DNA of 64,000 bases from Pleodorina starrii (GCA_030267565.1 BRXU01000002.1:5393501-5457500), one strand, 5' to 3'; positions 53,074 to 64,000 are shown, counted from the stretch's first letter. Notes: generated from the sequence alone by a model not told the origin. Made by a program: numbers and translations.

Positions 53074-55376
53074 CTGGGGTCCGGAGGTCCCATGTATTCG
53101 GCCTCTTGTGCCTCGTTGAGAGGGATGCTAGGGATGAGGAGTAGATCGGGGCGCATTTTGAGCCGTTCTTCCTCCGGGGTGTTTGGGAGCAGCCAGTGCG
53201 GTAGTCTTGTGCCTGCTACATAGTCCGGCCGGTCGTCTGCGGGGCAGGCGTCCATGACCGTGTAGCAGCCCCCGTTGATTCCCCGAGCGAGCGTACTGGT
53301 GATGGTTTGAACCGCCTGATTGTGCCGAAGAATGTATAGGGCGCGCATCCGTGGGTGGCGGCAGCCACCCAGGATATGCCCCCCGGAGTCGGGGTTGTGG
53401 CACAGGGGGCAGCTTCCTGACGCAACTGGGCCTCCCGGGGCCAATGATTTCCTGAAGCGGTTCGCGAGCTTGGCGTTCCATAGTTGGCCGTACAGGTAGT
53501 CGAAGCACCGTTTGGCGTGCTTGTGTCGGCCTATCTTGCGCTGTAGGGTGCGTGCGCTGGCGTTGATGTCCAGGTCGGGTATGGTATTGGCAACAAAGTT
53601 CATGTAATCTGTCTCATTTGTGTAGCCCGAGTGCGTTTCCGGACGCACTAGGGCTTCGATGCCCCGGTTGAGGTCGTTGGCAAAGTGCCCAGCATTCTTC
53701 TCAGGCCCATGTATCTTCCGTAGCCACCAGTATTGGTTACGTGGGTTATTGTCAGATGTTTCGGTTGTGCTCAGTGCGTCGGGGTCGAGCTTTGCAAGGC
53801 CTCGCGCGGCCCGTACGGCTGCTTTATCTGCTTCTTCGTTGTATTTCACGCCAGTGTGGGCTTTTACTTTAAGTAGGGAAGTTGTTAAATTGCATGCTGC
53901 TCTCTTTTTAAGAGTAGTGACTATCTGCTCAAGCAGGGCCTTATGTTTGCTGAGCCGGAGTTTCTGTGGGTTATTGATCATCTTTTTTATTAGGTAAAGG
54001 GCTGCGGCTGAGTCCGTCCAGATGGATAAGTGGGTGTTGTCCTCAGGCGTGCCTCTGCGCATGTAGAGTGCTTGGTGGATGGCACTTAGTTCACACCTCG
54101 TGATGGTTTGGCAGCCATGATGTCCAGCATTTACATCGATGTGGAGCGTCTTATTGGTGAGTGCGTCGACGGCCGCGGCTCCCAGTATTTGTCGTTCCTC
54201 GTCGCCATCCTTTACCTTTTGAACAGATCCGTCCGTGTAGATTGCGTTCTGGGAGTCGTATCGCGGCGACTGTTTGGCGTGGAATGTCCGGAAGACGGCC
54301 TGTCGCTCAGCAGAGGTGAGGTTGTCGCACGGACGGGAGAGTACCGCCGCGGCGGGTGGCCGGTCGCTCATACTGCGCACCCGTGTCCGCACCCACTGGG
54401 GCGGGTTCCAGGGGTGGGAGGGCTCCATGGGGGTGGCGGTTGCAGCCGGCATGCCAAGAGTCCGACGGAGGCGTTCGGCGTGGGTTCGACCAGTTGCGTT
54501 GCTGACTAAGAGAAGAGTGAGGCCCATCGGGTAGGGTTGGGGGGTATCTTCAAGGGTTTCGCTGTACAGGCTGGCTGTGCCCGTGAACGCGTCGATTCTG
54601 CCGATCATAGTGACCAGCGGGTGGGTGAGGTAACGGGTATATGGCGCCGTTCGAGCCGTGGGCAGCAGGAGGAGGGTGGCGGTGGGTGTGCTCTCAGACC
54701 GTACTGTCTCGGCCCATCCCAAGGCCCATCTTAGGGCGTGATGCCCCTCCTTCGGCGTAGGCTCGGGGTGGGCGATGGAGAGGCCTGTGAATGGCTGCGT
54801 ATATGCATCGTGGTTCGCCCCAAAGAGCTGGTCCTCTGAAAAGCGTGAATAGTATGTATCTACGCAGTCGGCTACATTGAGGGGGGATGCAAAGCGTTCG
54901 GTTGTGGCGCCGAGCGCGGTCGTGAGGCGCTTCATAAGTGCTTCGGGCAGCCGGCGCTCGTTTGCCGCTTTGACGGGTTGCAGTTTGGTGCCCCCGCCGT
55001 TCCGGTACCGCAGGAGGAGGCGTGCGACGTCTTCCGCAAAGCCGCCCCTGGCGGCGAGTCGGGCATGGTCTTCCGGGCGGTTCTGCTGCGCGTCTTGGTA
55101 CCTGTACCACAGGCTGCGGAGACGACAGACGGAGATTTGGCCTACACAGTTGCCTTGGAGGCCGTAGACGAGGGCCAGTCCGATGGTCTGCAGTCCTTCA
55201 GGTATGTCCCCGTCACCCTCCCAGGGTGTTCCGCAGAGGGGGCCGTTGTGTTTGCCGATCTGGATAGTGTAACGCCCTGTGGGGTAGATGTCCTTGTCCG
55301 GGTTGCCCGGTTGGACGTTGATTTCGACAAACTGTCTGAGGAGGCGCTGCCCTCGGGTCGTGTTTAGGCATTCGGT
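53074..55376 (-). pseudogene. LINE polyprotein, upstream part: MTase-like domain, RNase H, Zn finger, start of endonuclease
   Basis: One frame, open without a start codon from the LINE 5' edge; the first internal Met is at 54935. In order: a linker region (FVEINVQPGNPDKDIYPTGR onwards); a block with YYSRFSEDQLFGANHDAY and TLLLLPTARTAPYTRYLTHP that resembles PCIF1-type adenine methyltransferases without the NPPF motif; RNase H type 1 (NAIYTDGS, CELSAIHQAL, WTDSAAAL, KAHTGVKYNEEADKAA; about 54250-53800); a CCHC/CHHC knuckle (CPLCHNPDSGGHILGGCRH; about 53410-53345); and RPDLLLI, the first part of the restriction-like endonuclease. The frame is cut by the gypsy insertion at GPPDP and continues at 45087. 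It cannot make a full protein. Confidence 0.75.
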
Positions 55377-55378
55377 TT

Positions 55379-55391
55379 TCCGCGGGATAAG
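55379..55391 (+). repeat. Right target-site duplication of the LINE (TCCGCGGGATAAG)
   Basis: Identical to 44588-44600. It lies within the TRIM 3' LTR sequence, which resumes immediately after it. Confidence 0.88.
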
Positions 55392-55406
55392 CCTTTACTG
55401 CTTACA
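55392..55406 (+). repeat. Last 15 bases of the TRIM 3' LTR
   Basis: CCTTTACTGCTTACA, completing the 49-base LTR begun at 44567; followed by the TGATG duplication at 55407-55411. Confidence 0.88.
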
Positions 55407-55411
55407 TGATG

Positions 55412-57074
55412 CGGCTGCGGCGCTGCCTTCTTTCGTCCCACGTTGCGTGCGTCCTTCCTGCTTGTCTGCTTGGAAGGTTTTCTTTTCGTAGTAGGTTTCG
55501 AACAGCTAAGAAAATTCCTGAATGAGGTGCGTGTGTGTATGCGATACGGTAAATGGAGCGGCCGCTCATGGCACTCGCGCGCGCAGTACGTCTGTGGTGC
55601 GTGGGTCGGCCTTTTGCGGTCCCCTCCCTAGAGCGAGGTCGCCGGTTGGTTGGTTGTCACTTGGTGTCATGTACGTACCAACAAGCAGCAGCGAACCCGC
55701 ATTCCTAACTTGATTCCTGCTACGGTAAGGCGACGCGCCTCTTACCTCTCCAGCAGCGTCCTGATTCCGTTGGTCGCTTCTTCCTTCGCACTGCGTGGCT
55801 TTGAATGCTGCAAGCTGGTCGAGCCCTACCGAATGATTACGGTGTCATGATTACGGTATCATCAGTGCTAACTGCGGTCTGCGGACAGAAATAAAGTACG
55901 CCCCCCCATAGTCTACTGTGCGGTGGCGTGGCGGGCGATAAGTTTCACTGCAATGGCGTGTTTTGTGTGTGTGAGTGAGAGGCGGACGGAGCGTTGTGCC
56001 TCTCGAGGCGGGGCCAAGCTCCTTGGGTGACGAAGTGCTGCGCGCGGATGACTGGACCTCTATTGATGGTCGGTCGTTTGCGTGCACTGGGCACTGGGAC
56101 TGGCATGATGAGGGTGGCCACAGGGGGTGGCGGCGGACCTGCTGTGGGGGTTTTAGGGTTTTGGGTTTTAGGGTTTTGGGTTTTAGGGTGGCGGCGGACT
56201 CGCTTTTGGGGCTGCTTGCCGCCGCGAGCCGCGACGCGCGATCCTGTTCGGGCGGGCGCGTGGGCGGGCGCGTGGGCAAGGGTGCACACTTAACCTGCGT
56301 TAGCAGTGCCGCGGGCGGAACTTGACAAGGGAGATGAGTTGAGACTGCCAGTTTTGTCGTCTTTGACTCTTGTATGGAAATCATTGTTGCGCACAGCGAA
56401 CGAAGGTTTTGGAGACTGCTGATGGGTTTTACGGTTTTAGGGTCGACTGCTTTACGTTTGGGAAGGAGCGAGCACGGGCGCTCGTGCGTGTGCTAAAATA
56501 AAAAGCCCCCAAACCCGAAAAGCAACGGGGGCGTGGGTAAACTTTGTTGGATGCATGGGGGGAAGTTGGGGGCGTGTGGGCGCCGCACGGGATGGCACGT
56601 AGGGTGAGGAGGCGCAGCTGCGGGCGGCGTGCGTGCGTGCGTGGCTGTGTGCGTGTGAGGGTTTGGGCACAGGGCCAAACACAGCCATCCCATCCCATTC
56701 CCCCACTCGACGCGACGCGATGCACGGCATTCGTTATCACGTTGTACACAGCGCCAGCGGATGCTTTCTTCTAGGTTTTGATCCTCCAGGTGGATATGGA
56801 CGCCTTTTCGAATTTGCAAACTGCTACTTCTGCATTCAAAACATACGCATATGTACGACCCTAAGGTAATGGGCGAGCCTGTTCCGCGTGGCGTGACGTG
56901 GCGGCGTGTTTTGCCGAGCCGTGTGGACACACTGCCGTACTGCCGGCGGCACGTGTCGCTGCCCGCCGGGTGCCGGTCTGCTGGCACGAGTAGACTCATT
57001 GCCCTGGATGGTTTGCTTCATACATACATTACGGAATTATAGATGGACGCATGCACACGGCCCCCCTCCCTCCC

Positions 57075-57105
<31 letters not shown>

Positions 57106-59605
57106 TGATTGGGCGACAACCGACGCTGCTGCTGCTGCAGCTGTTATCTGCTGGCAGCGCTCGCTTGCGGGTTGCGATCGGGGGGTGGAGGCATACCGTA
57201 GCACATGCGATGTGGAAAGGCCTTGTATAGATCGGTCCTGTGCGATAGTGATTCGGCATTCACACGGTGGTTATCGTTGCGAAGGAACCGGGGGCCGCAG
57301 TGGGCACGCACAGGCCTGCTGGAACCGTGCACGGGGGCCGCGGCGCCTCCCATTGCTCTTTCGATCGCTCGTCCCACGTTGGACCGTCTTGGTTAGGTTG
57401 CCGCATACCGGTATGTCACCCCGCTCTCTTGGGCTTCTCCTGGGGTTTGCCGGCGACGGTCCGGCGGGGGGAGGGAGCCTGTAGGGAGGCGGGCCGAGTG
57501 GGCAGTGGCCCGCATGGGGGAACGAGCTGGAGAACCTGGGACCCGGGAGAGCGGGGCTCCCTTCGGAAGTAAGGATGCGCGCGCGTGTGTGTCCGAGTCC
57601 GAGTTATCCCGCGTAGCTGCCGCCGCTGCATGATCGACTCGCTGCAAGCATATACGGTGTGTGCAATAATGTGCTGTGCACGATGGTTTGCATTCAGGGA
57701 TGGAAGGAATGCATGTGCTCCCGCAGCTGTCGAGCGTACGGTAGCTCCTCCTTGTGCGTTGAGATGGGGAGGCAGCAGCCTGATCTGCGTATGTATGTAT
57801 GTACGTACGGATGTACAACATGTACAACATGTGGAACTCGATTTCACAGGTCAGGTTGACTGGCGAAGAGGCCACGCACGCACTGGCTGGTGCGTTCGCC
57901 CGCCACGCCCGCTGGCCCGCGGCGCAGTGCGGCAACAGCCGAACTCCATGTTCGTCCTGCCGCGTCGCATGTTCGGTTCGTAGGGAGTTCAGCGGGTTGC
58001 AACTTGTAAGGGTTGTCGATTCGTGTGGCAGCATCTGGGTCATTGGGCGGCCTGCCAAAGGGTGCCAACCCCACGGGGTGTTTCACCACACCGGCTGCTG
58101 CGAACCGTTGGCCGTACGTACATTCCCTTACCTACCTACCTACCCGCCTACCTACCTTCCGCCCATATCGCGCTCTGCTTGCGCTCGATCGTCCCTGCCG
58201 GCAATGCAAGACCGCGGGACCTCAGCCCTCTCCTACCTGCCTGCTGCCTGCTGCCAGTGTAACAGCCCTCCTGGAAGCTGGAACCCGCAGACCCGCCATG
58301 TCAAGTGCCCGCGCGGCTGCTGTCCGCCGACGGGGTCGATCTAGCCTGTTGGCTGGCTGGCGGCCTCGTTGGCTGGCTGGGTGCTTGGCTGGCTGCGTGC
58401 GTGCGTGTGTGCACGATTTGCCAAACAATCGCAAACAGGCGCAGGTCGGGGTCCGACGAGACGGTCGTGTGCGGGGGCCGGGGGGGCGTGTTTGCGCCCC
58501 CTTCCCCTGCTTTGCTTTGCTCCTCCATGCAGCGAGATGGGACAGAACGGTACATGTGCCGGACAACATAATGCCTAATGGCTAGGTGGGCGGTAGCTGG
58601 TAGGTGGGTGGGTGGGCGGGTGGGTGGGCGGTGGCGAAGCACGGCTCATGATTCCGGGGGAAGATGGAGGGGGCGGCGGATGGCGCATTCATCACACACA
58701 CACACACACACACCTTGCAGCGTCGCAGGCCTGAAAGCCCCTGCCGCGTGCATCGTTTGTCGAAGTGCACCTATCTTTGCCTTTGCCTTATCCTTTTGCT
58801 TTCGTCTCCCAACGCCTCCACAACTCGGCAGCAGCAGGGCAGCATAGGGCTCGGGAAGCCTTCGCGCGTCTTCCTTCTGGGTTGCGCTTTGTTTGGGTGG
58901 CTGGTCTGGGCGGCATACCGGTAGCAACAGGCTCGCCAAAAGGCGTAGCCAACAGGCGCAGCCCTCCTGAGCACCAGACCCGTTAACTGTTGGCTGTAAT
59001 ATTCCTAACTCCAAACAGTAAACCTAAAAGGATTCGTCAAAGCCTTGCGTCGCTGCTTGCTACACACCGCTAAACCCCGCGAAGTACTGTTTTCCGACGT
59101 CGCCGCCTGCCAGATCCGTAGTTTGGTCGTGTTTCCGGAATCCGCCGCCGCACGAAGACTGTAAACCTGCGTCCTGTTCGAGTTGATGAAGGAGTCTAAA
59201 TCTCAAGCTAAACAAATCTGTTCCAGGTTACGAAGTGCCATGGAGCGACGCAACCGTTTGCCACGCAGAAAGGTCTCGTACCTAGACAACTCACCGGATT
59301 CAAAAAATGAAGTAAGATTTATGTTCGGAAAGAATATTTGTGAAGATAACAACTTGTTGCACGCAAAGTGCAGAATTGCCGGCACCAAGCACCTAATTGA
59401 CCCGTACCGCCCTGAATACGGTTAGAAATTGTACCTTTCGCGTAAGCCGTTGATTGCCTCCAACTCTTGCATACCGTCACAAAAGCTGCAATGTGTCCTA
59501 GGGGCGTGGCTTGTGGCTGCATAGATAGGTGTCCACTAGGCTCCTCAGTCTCTAGCTCATACGTCCCAGCTCAGCAAGTGTGAGTAAGCTCAAGCTAAGA
59601 GTAAC
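55412..59605. other. 4.2-kb region without a recognised gene
   Basis: Mostly GC-rich sequence with GT arrays (57078-57105), GTAC/ATGT repeats (57790-57835), CCTA units (58127-58160), GGCTGGCTGG (58350-58400) and GGTGGGTGG tracts (58605-58630). The interstitial telomere-like array lies at 56146-56188. The last few hundred bases are likely promoter and 5' UTR of the gene starting at 59606. No frame shows a known domain. Confidence 0.5.
56146..56188 (+). repeat. Interstitial telomere-like repeat (TTTTAGGG / TTTTGGG)
   Basis: TTTTAGGG alternates with TTTTGGG: three full and two seven-base units in a row, preceded by GGGGG. TTTTAGGG is the telomere unit of Chlamydomonas. A further single TTTTAGGG occurs near 56435. 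Confidence 0.85.
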
Positions 59606-62600
59606 ATGTTCAACATGCTGAATCCATTCCTTCAACTGGTTCAGCGAAACGATGAAGAATTAAAGGTGAGTCGGGTTGGGGACAAAGCGAAAAACTACGA
59701 GCCCTTTGCCGTTAGCCGTCGCCAGAACCATCACGTAGCGGTTGATGTGCTTGTATAACCTGGCATATTGTAACGTGTTGAATATGTTCGTGGTTAAGCT
59801 ACGCGGCGGTCTAGCTACGAGGCGGTTTTGGTGGCAGGCCCGGCGCGACAGACTTGTCAGCGACGTGAAGGCCCTCAATTTTATAGCTACCGTTATCAGC
59901 ATTAATTATGACCTTCTTGGTCTACTTATCAGGGTCTGCAGCCAAAGTAGTGCATACGACCTTGTCGCAATTTGTGGTTACGATACCGTTGAGAAGCATT
60001 TAGTTTAATTTTCAGTTTGCATTTTGTATCTATCTATGGCGTTCACCTTGGGCAGCGGCAGCCCAAGGTTGGGTGGCAGCCGAAATCACATCATGACGTA
60101 GGACCGTTGCGTAGCGACGGCGGCCGCGACCACGGTCTCGCAGAGCCCTCATGCAGAAGCTCCATCAATGCAGCTCCATCCCGCCCGCCTGACTCGACTG
60201 TCTCTCCCACGGCCGTTTCATCTCATTTCACCTACCTGCCCGCCTACCTACCTACCTACCTACCTACCTTCGACCGCGCACCGCGCCCGTTCCGTTTCCT
60301 TGCCTCGCGCACCGCCCTCCGCAGGACCTCGCCGACCTCACTCGCCGCCACGTTCCCGGCCGCAATCCGGACGATGTCCTGCGAAGCGCCCTGGAAAAAC
60401 ACGCCAAGTACAAATCCTTCGTCTCCCTGGGCAACTCAAAGCCCATCGCCTCCTCCTCCAGCGTTGGCATGGCCCGCCTCCAATTCGGCGACGGCGAGTA
60501 CGCGCAGAGCGTCCAAGAAATGCAGCGCCTGCAGACAAAACCCGTCATCCGCACCGAGCCGCTGCCCGATATCGAGCAGCCGGTGCTCATCACACGCACC
60601 CTGCTGCGCACACCGATGCGCAGCGCCGCCGACCCGCGCCGCAGCGGCACCAGCAGCATCAGCGGCGCCGGCCCCAGCCTTAGCCTCAGCACCAGCCTCA
60701 GCACCAGCGGAGGCGGCAGCGGCGTCACGCTCATGAGCAGCGTGTCAAGCACCCTCGGCACCGCCATCTCCACCGCCTCCTCCTCCGCCCTCTCCCTGAG
60801 CACCTCCAACAACTCCATCCGGACCAGCCTCGCCTTTCGGGAGACCGGCTCCAACCTGGCTGCCATACTGGCATCTACGGAGACCTCCAGCGGCGGTGCC
60901 GAGGGTGAGGCCGGCGGGACGCTGAATGGCGCCAGCAGGCCGTCAATGCGCGAGTCCAGCGGCGGCGGCGGCGGCGGCTACAGCGGCCGTGACGCGGCGG
61001 CGGCGGCGGCGGCGGGGTCACGGCTTGCCACCCGGCGCAGCCAGGGCTCCTCCGCCTCGCCGCCCACCGTCTCTGCTGCCGCTACGAACGGAACCGCCGC
61101 AACCGGGGAGGTTGGGGAGGCAGATGCCGGCGGACGCGGCCGTGGCAGCGGCGGCGGCGGCGGCGGTGGCCGCGGCGTACCGCAGCGGCGGCCGTCCCTC
61201 GCTGCGGGCGACCTGGCCGCCGCGTTGGCTGCGCAGCAGCAGCTGCTGCGCCCCCGGCGCGACAGCGGGGGCGCGGAGCTGCCCCTCCTCCGCTCCCAAC
61301 AGCTTAGCGGCCTGGGCAGCCCCTCACTCAGCCAGAGCGGGTATGCGCCGTCGCCGCCGCCGCCGCAGCTGCAGCCGTACCCGTCCGCGCCGTCGCCGCC
61401 ACCACCACCATCACCACCACCGGGATCGTCTCTCGTGGCATCGCGTGTGCAGTTCTTCGAGGGGGTCACCCGAGCCGACGTGCCCCGACGAAAGCGCAGC
61501 TCTGTAATTTCGGTGTACGGCATGCATCAACAGCAGCAACGCCGGCCGTCAGAGGGATGGGAAGGCCGGCCGTCGGAAGCCGGAACCAGGGGCAGCGACG
61601 GCAGCGGCAGCGGCGGCGGCGGCGGCGGCGGCGGCCTCCGCAGCAGCAGCAGCCGCGGCGGCGGGAGGTCTGGCAGCGAGGCTGGCGAGTGCGTCACGCC
61701 GCATAGTCCCGGCGCCGACGACAGCCCAAGCGGCACAGTTGACGGCGGCGTCGGCGTCAGCGGCGGCGTCGCCGCCGTCGACGCCTATACATACCTCTCC
61801 AGGGAGGCGGGGCCGCGGCCCAGAACCGCCGCCGACATTGCCGTCATCAACGAAGCGACACAGAGGTATTTCCATTCTCAGCAGAGCGCCGAGCACCGGC
61901 AGAGCACCGGCCTTGACGGAGGCGGCGCCGCCGCCACCGCTGCAGTACCGCAATCGCCGGCGCTGACGCGCAGCGTCTCCTTCGGTAAGTCCAGCCTCTT
62001 AGAAGCGCGTGTCACCGCCACCGGCATCCTGCTGGCAACGGCGTTCAGCAGCGGCGGCGGCGGTGCCGCCGCCGCTGCCACCGCCACCGCCACCGAGCGC
62101 ACCGACGGCCTTCTTCGGGCCCTCAGGGCCCGCGGCGATGGCGCCCTCAGGGCGCCATCGCCGCGCGCGTTCTCCGCCAACGGCAGCACCGGCGCCGCGG
62201 CCGGCTCCGGCATCAGCGCCAGCAGGTCGTTCTCCAAGTACGGCGCGCAGCCGCCGTCAGACGCGGCGGGCGCTGGCGGCGGCGGCGGCGAGGGCCCGTT
62301 GCAGCCCCGGCCGCCGCCGACGTCCCCGGCTGCCGCTGCCGGCGGCAGGAGCGGCGACGCCTTCCGCCGGAGTCACAGTCTGCGCTCTCGGAGCAGCAGC
62401 CAGTGGAACGGCGACGGCGCGGCGGCGGCGGCGGCGGCCTCCGCCGCCGCTGCCAGCGGCAGCGCCAGCTCACGCGGCGGCGGCCCGCTGCGCGCCGCCC
62501 TGGCCACCCACGCGGAGGAGGAGCCTTACGCCCGGGGGTCTTCAACCGCGCTGTCGCTGCCGACGCTTTCGCCCGGCTCCCGACCCGGCAGCAGCGGCAG

Positions 62601-63315
62601 CGTTAAGGCCGCCGCTGGGGCGGCTGCACCGGCGCCGGCGGCGCCTGGGGAGAGCCTGGCGGCTGCCAGCGGCGGTGGCGGCGGCGGCGGCAGCGACCCA
62701 AGTGAGCCGCAGCAGCAGCAGCCGCAGTCGGCGCTCGGGCCCGATAGTCCCGTCGCCAGTCCGGGATCCGGTGGGGCGCTTCAGGGCTGGAGCTCCCGAA
62801 AGCATCTGACGCGGATCCGACGGTCGACTACGGATGCCGTATTTGGACGGCAGTGCGACGAGCAGTACGACCCTGTCGACGGCCAGTGCCAGGCCCAGAG
62901 CCCGACGGGGTCCGAAGCTCACGGCAGCGCAGCAGGCGGCAAGTCCGGAGCAGGCGGCAAGTCCGGCGCAGGCGGCGGCGGCTGTGGCGGCGGCGGGGAG
63001 GGCGGCGAAGTTTACGACCGCGGCGTCGGCGGCAGCGGCAGCCGCGAGGTGACGGCGGGCGCCGCTGCGCCCGCCGCCGCCGCCGCCGCAGCAGCAGCTG
63101 TGAGCGAGAGCGGCAGAGGCGGAGGCGGAGGCGACGGCGAGGGGGGAGCGGAGGCGGCGGTTCTGCAGGTGCTTCTTGGCAAGGCAGCCCTCGGGGCGGA
63201 TGTGCGCGGGCTGCTGAAAGCCGGCGCCAAGTTTATGATGCTCAAGCGGTTCAAGCAGGCGGAGGCAGTGGTCAACAAGTCGAGGGTCAAGGAGAAGGGA
63301 TGGCGGCGCCAGTGA
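59606..63315 (+). CDS. Large low-complexity protein of unknown function (1,016 residues)
   Basis: Two exons in phase: 59606-59665 (MFNMLNPFLQLVQRNDEELK, GTGAGT donor) and 60325-63315 after a CCTCCGCAG acceptor. The N-terminal 110 residues are of normal composition and probably folded: DLADLTRRHVPGRNPDDVL, EKHAKYKSFVSLGNSKPIAS, MARLQFGDGEYAQSVQEMQ, VIRTEPLPDIEQPVLITRTL. A long Ser/Gly/Ala-rich middle follows with islands (VQFFEGVTRADVPRRKRSSV; AGPRPRTAADIAVINEATQRY; ALTRSVSFGKSSLL; GGALQGWSSRKHLTRIRRST). A conserved-looking C-terminus reads VLQVLLGKAALGADVRGLLK, AGAKFMMLKRFKQAEAVVNK. No family is recognised. GWSSRKHL resembles GWSSRNLL of the gene at 39.5-42.9 kb. Arg-Ser-Val-Ser-type segments could be phosphorylation sites. 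The intron contains a CCTA array. Confidence 0.75.
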
Positions 63316-64000
63316 GAAAGGGGGGAGGCGGGCCAGGAGGCGACGTGTTGTACTGCTTTGCGGGATGGCGCCTGTGTTGCTCACCACCTTCCCCAGCGGA
63401 TCCCTCCCTCGGCGTGTGGGTGTTTGTCAGTGGCTGGTTTGGTTGGGGTTGGTGGATGGGGGCACCCGGGGGCACTACCGTATTGCGGGGTGTGGGATTC
63501 GAACGGGGGATTTGAACTGCAGGATGCGGCGGCCGCAGCGGTGTTGGCACGTGGCGGCGCGTCGGTGACGTTTCGGCGAGCCGCAGCGCATCTTGCCTGC
63601 GTACATGCGCGTGTGTACGCTAGTGTGTACGTTGTCGTGACATGGCGTGACGTCACGCCATGCCAAGCCATGGCGTGACACGGCTAAGTTGCCTGCTACA
63701 TGCTACATGCTATATACATACATACATACATGGTGACGTGTGCACGTATGCAGGGACAGTGGGGACCGGAGCGCGCGCGTGCGGTCCTGTGAAGGCCGCT
63801 TTCCAGTCCGTGCGCTGTGCTTCCTGCGCTGCGCTGTGCTATGCTGTGCTGTGCTGTGCCCCGGGTCGCGGACTTCGGACCCGCGCATGCGAGCGTGTGC
63901 GTGCGTGCGTGCGTGAGTGCTGGACGTCCGCTACAGTGCGTTGGTGGGTTGCTATGTGTGTGTGTGGCCTCTTGCGCGTGGACGCGTGGTGTGTCGCACG
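63316..64000. other. 3' flank of the last gene
   Basis: No further coding region. GTGTACG- and CATACATA-type short repeats (63600-63735) and GCTGTGCTGT/GTGCGTGC arrays (63820-63920). No TGTAA was found before the window ends, so the transcript end is undefined. Confidence 0.5.

Larger units (their letters stand above)
44601..55378 (-). mobile_element. 5'-truncated LINE with RNase H and restriction-like endonuclease, RandI/Dualen type
   Basis: The element reads right to left and ends in a trinucleotide tail (six AAT units on the plus strand, 44601-44618). It is bounded by a 13-base target duplication. Its coding region is open from the 5' edge at about 55376, so the front of the element, including the reverse transcriptase, is missing (5' truncation). 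The gypsy element splits it at 45088-53073. Combined RNase H and C-terminal PD-(D/E)XK endonuclease point to the RandI/Dualen clade known from Chlamydomonas; clade assignment is an inference. Confidence 0.75.
44365..55406 (+). mobile_element. TRIM: 251-bp terminal-repeat retrotransposon in miniature, interrupted by a LINE
   Basis: The 5' LTR is 44365-44413 (49 bases, TGTAAGC...GCTTACA). A primer-binding-type sequence ATTGGTATCGAGACC starts at 44414, a polypurine tract AAGGGGGGGGAG lies at 44555-44566, and the 3' LTR starts at 44567. That LTR is split after 34 bases by the LINE and resumes with its last 15 bases at 55392-55406. Without the inserts the element is 251 bases and has no coding capacity. 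TGATG flanks it on both sides, which is the 5-base duplication expected of LTR-element integrase. This proves that the TRIM landed first. Confidence 0.85.

Noticed and set aside
44365..55406. A single LTR retrotransposon spanning the whole 11 kb
   Set aside because: The right end matches only the last 28 bases of the left LTR, of which 13 are the LINE target duplication; three separate insertions explain every junction.
1..64000. CRISPR arrays, operons or ribosome-binding sites
   Set aside because: The DNA is eukaryotic nuclear; tandem repeats here have no unique spacers of constant length.

Overview
The window is nuclear DNA of a green alga of the volvocine group (Chlamydomonas and relatives). 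The evidence is GC-rich sequence, intron-dense genes with GTGAGT-type donors and C-rich acceptors, TGTAA poly(A) signals, interspersed TTTTAGGG telomere-type repeats, Ala/Gly/Gln homopolymer inserts in proteins, and TTG/TAC-rich retroelements. No prokaryotic or organellar gene organisation is seen. Exon structures below were built by hand from splice sites, reading phase and family conservation.

Left part (0-33 kb), ordinary genes: the 5' end of a plastid-targeted PP2C phosphatase (minus, runs off the left edge); a divergently transcribed 19-exon gene for a four-domain thiamine protein, TenA + HAD phosphatase + ThiD + ThiE (899-13089); ferredoxin-sulfite reductase SIR on the minus strand (15121-21312, 11 exons, convergent with the thiamine gene); a COMT/ASMT-type O-methyltransferase (22997-27887); a small TMEM14/FAX-type membrane protein (30042-30554); and a Nudix hydrolase (31221-33009). 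Introns are full of minisatellites and of at least three dispersed short repeat families.

Middle part (33.6-44.3 kb): a 3.0-kb Tc1/mariner-type element with 14-bp terminal inverted repeats and TA target duplication, whose transposase has lost its catalytic core; an inverted-repeat (MITE-like) block; and a gene for a large low-complexity protein (39548-42890).

44360-55411 is a three-level nest of transposons. A 251-bp terminal-repeat retrotransposon in miniature (TRIM, 49-bp LTRs, 5-bp target duplication) has a LINE inserted in its 3' LTR (13-bp target duplication, ATT tail). The LINE coding region carries an intact 7,986-bp Ty3/gypsy chromovirus (identical 354-bp LTRs, 5-bp target duplication). 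Gag and pol of the gypsy element are one frame separated by a single TAG. The TRIM and the gypsy element share LTR termini, primer-binding site and polypurine tract, so the gypsy machinery may mobilise the TRIM.

Right part (55.4-64 kb): 4 kb without a recognisable gene but with an interstitial telomere-like array, then a second large low-complexity protein gene (59606-63315) that shares a short motif with the gene at 39.5 kb. Functionally, the recognisable host genes are plastid metabolism (thiamine, sulfur assimilation, lipid or metabolite export) plus signalling and methyl transfer; nothing indicates co-regulation among them except the shared PP2C/thiamine 5' region.
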